From positions 209,459 to 273,458 of the forward strand of contig NZ_JBISBV010000004.1 of the NCBI RefSeq assembly GCF_046592965.1: a stretch of 64,000 nucleotides of DNA, given 5' to 3'. The first letter of the stretch is position 1. Every line of letters begins with the position of its first letter. A program made the position numbers and the translations under genes. The stretch is from Marivita sp046592965 (GTDB lineage Bacteria > Pseudomonadota > Alphaproteobacteria > Rhodobacterales > Rhodobacteraceae). This document shows positions 63,851-64,000 of this stretch, piece after piece. The notes under the pieces were generated by a model, which worked only from the letters and a program-made list of their open reading frames with translations, had not been told where the DNA came from and did no database searches.

Positions 63851-63930
63851 TTTGGCGGTGACCTACTGTCCCACGTCTTGAGACGCAGTACCATTGGCGC
63901 GGTGGCACCGTGGAAAGCTGGGTGTGTCCA
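63851..63930 (-). pseudogene. truncated tandem copy of the 5S rRNA gene
   Basis: Positions 63851-63897 match the 3' end of the adjacent 5S gene (63954-64000) except one C/G difference (TACTGTCCC against TACTCTCCC). Beyond it GCGCGGTGGCAC then CTGGGTGTGT look like 5S sequence with an internal deletion, so the copy is only about 80 bases, too short for a working 5S. Lies between tRNA-fMet and the true 5S. Confidence 0.65.
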
Positions 63931-63953
63931 GATCAAATCTGCATCTTACTAGG

Positions 63954-64000
63954 TTTGGCGGTGACCTACTCTCCCACGTCTTGAGACGCAGTACCATTGG
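63954..64000 (-). rRNA. rrf: 5S ribosomal RNA, 3' end only
   Basis: The last 47 bases of a 5S rRNA gene on the minus strand, running off the right edge. Recognised from the conserved TTTGGCGGTGACCTACTCTC (reverse complement of the 5S 3' end). The rest of the rrn operon should lie beyond the window. Confidence 0.92.

Overview
The window looks like chromosomal DNA of a high-GC alphaproteobacterium, most likely Rhodobacterales (Roseobacter type). Evidence: the tail of a CcrM-type methyltransferase, the many ABC/TRAP solute uptake operons with tightly coupled ATGA junctions, a complete HutF/HutG-type histidine pathway, a cobalamin riboswitch in front of btuB, and an rrn operon end with 5S followed by an initiator tRNA-Met. 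I see no insertion sequence, integrase, phage gene or CRISPR array; genes are dense and look like native metabolic content.

Layout. 1-0.5 kb: end of ccrM with its terminator. 0.5-4.5 kb (minus): polyamine-type ABC importer (binding protein, ATPase, two permeases). 4.7-11 kb (minus): a translationally coupled operon for a DedA protein and a caa3-type terminal oxidase (lipoprotein subunit II with a fused cytochrome c, a subunit I-III fusion, a small membrane protein, CtaG, and a triheme cytochrome c). 11.1-14.6 kb (minus): a coupled trio of a triheme cytochrome c, a Tat-exported flavin amine oxidase and a monoheme cytochrome c. 14.9-17.4 kb: an aldehyde dehydrogenase (plus) and glutathione-dependent formaldehyde dehydrogenase (minus). 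17.5-27 kb: histidine catabolism (hutD, hutF, hutIHGU, and a hutC-like repressor), with a RidA protein and a D-threonine aldolase-like enzyme inserted. 27-41 kb: a Rieske oxygenase, an ArgE-like deacetylase, an ectoine-hydrolase-like M24 protein, two class III aminotransferases, btuF-btuB under a B12 riboswitch, and a TAXI-type TRAP transporter with a universal stress protein. 41-48 kb: a large RTX metalloprotease, and iron-type fbpA and fbpB facing each other. 48-63.6 kb (plus): a long catabolic gene cluster (Gfo/Idh/MocA oxidoreductase, CoA-transferase, enoyl-CoA hydratase, aldehyde dehydrogenase, CUT1 ABC importer, two GMC oxidoreductases, LacI regulator, fumarate-reductase-like flavoprotein). 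63.7-64 kb (minus): tRNA-fMet, a truncated 5S copy and the 3' end of a 5S rRNA gene.

How the genes work together. The hut genes form a complete route from histidine via urocanate, imidazolonepropionate, formiminoglutamate and formylglutamate to glutamate plus formate; two nearly identical operator-like sites lie in front of hutF/hutI and hutD/frmA. The oxidase and amine oxidase blocks suggest a periplasmic amine dehydrogenation chain draining electrons through c-type cytochromes to a dedicated oxidase. The M24/ArgE/aminotransferase genes plus a TRAP-usp locus recall ectoine-type compatible solute use, though the true substrate is unproven. The 48-63.6 kb cluster is the best candidate for an undescribed pathway: it has uptake, sequential alcohol/aldehyde oxidation, CoA activation and hydration steps plus its own LacI regulator, with no recognisable substrate.
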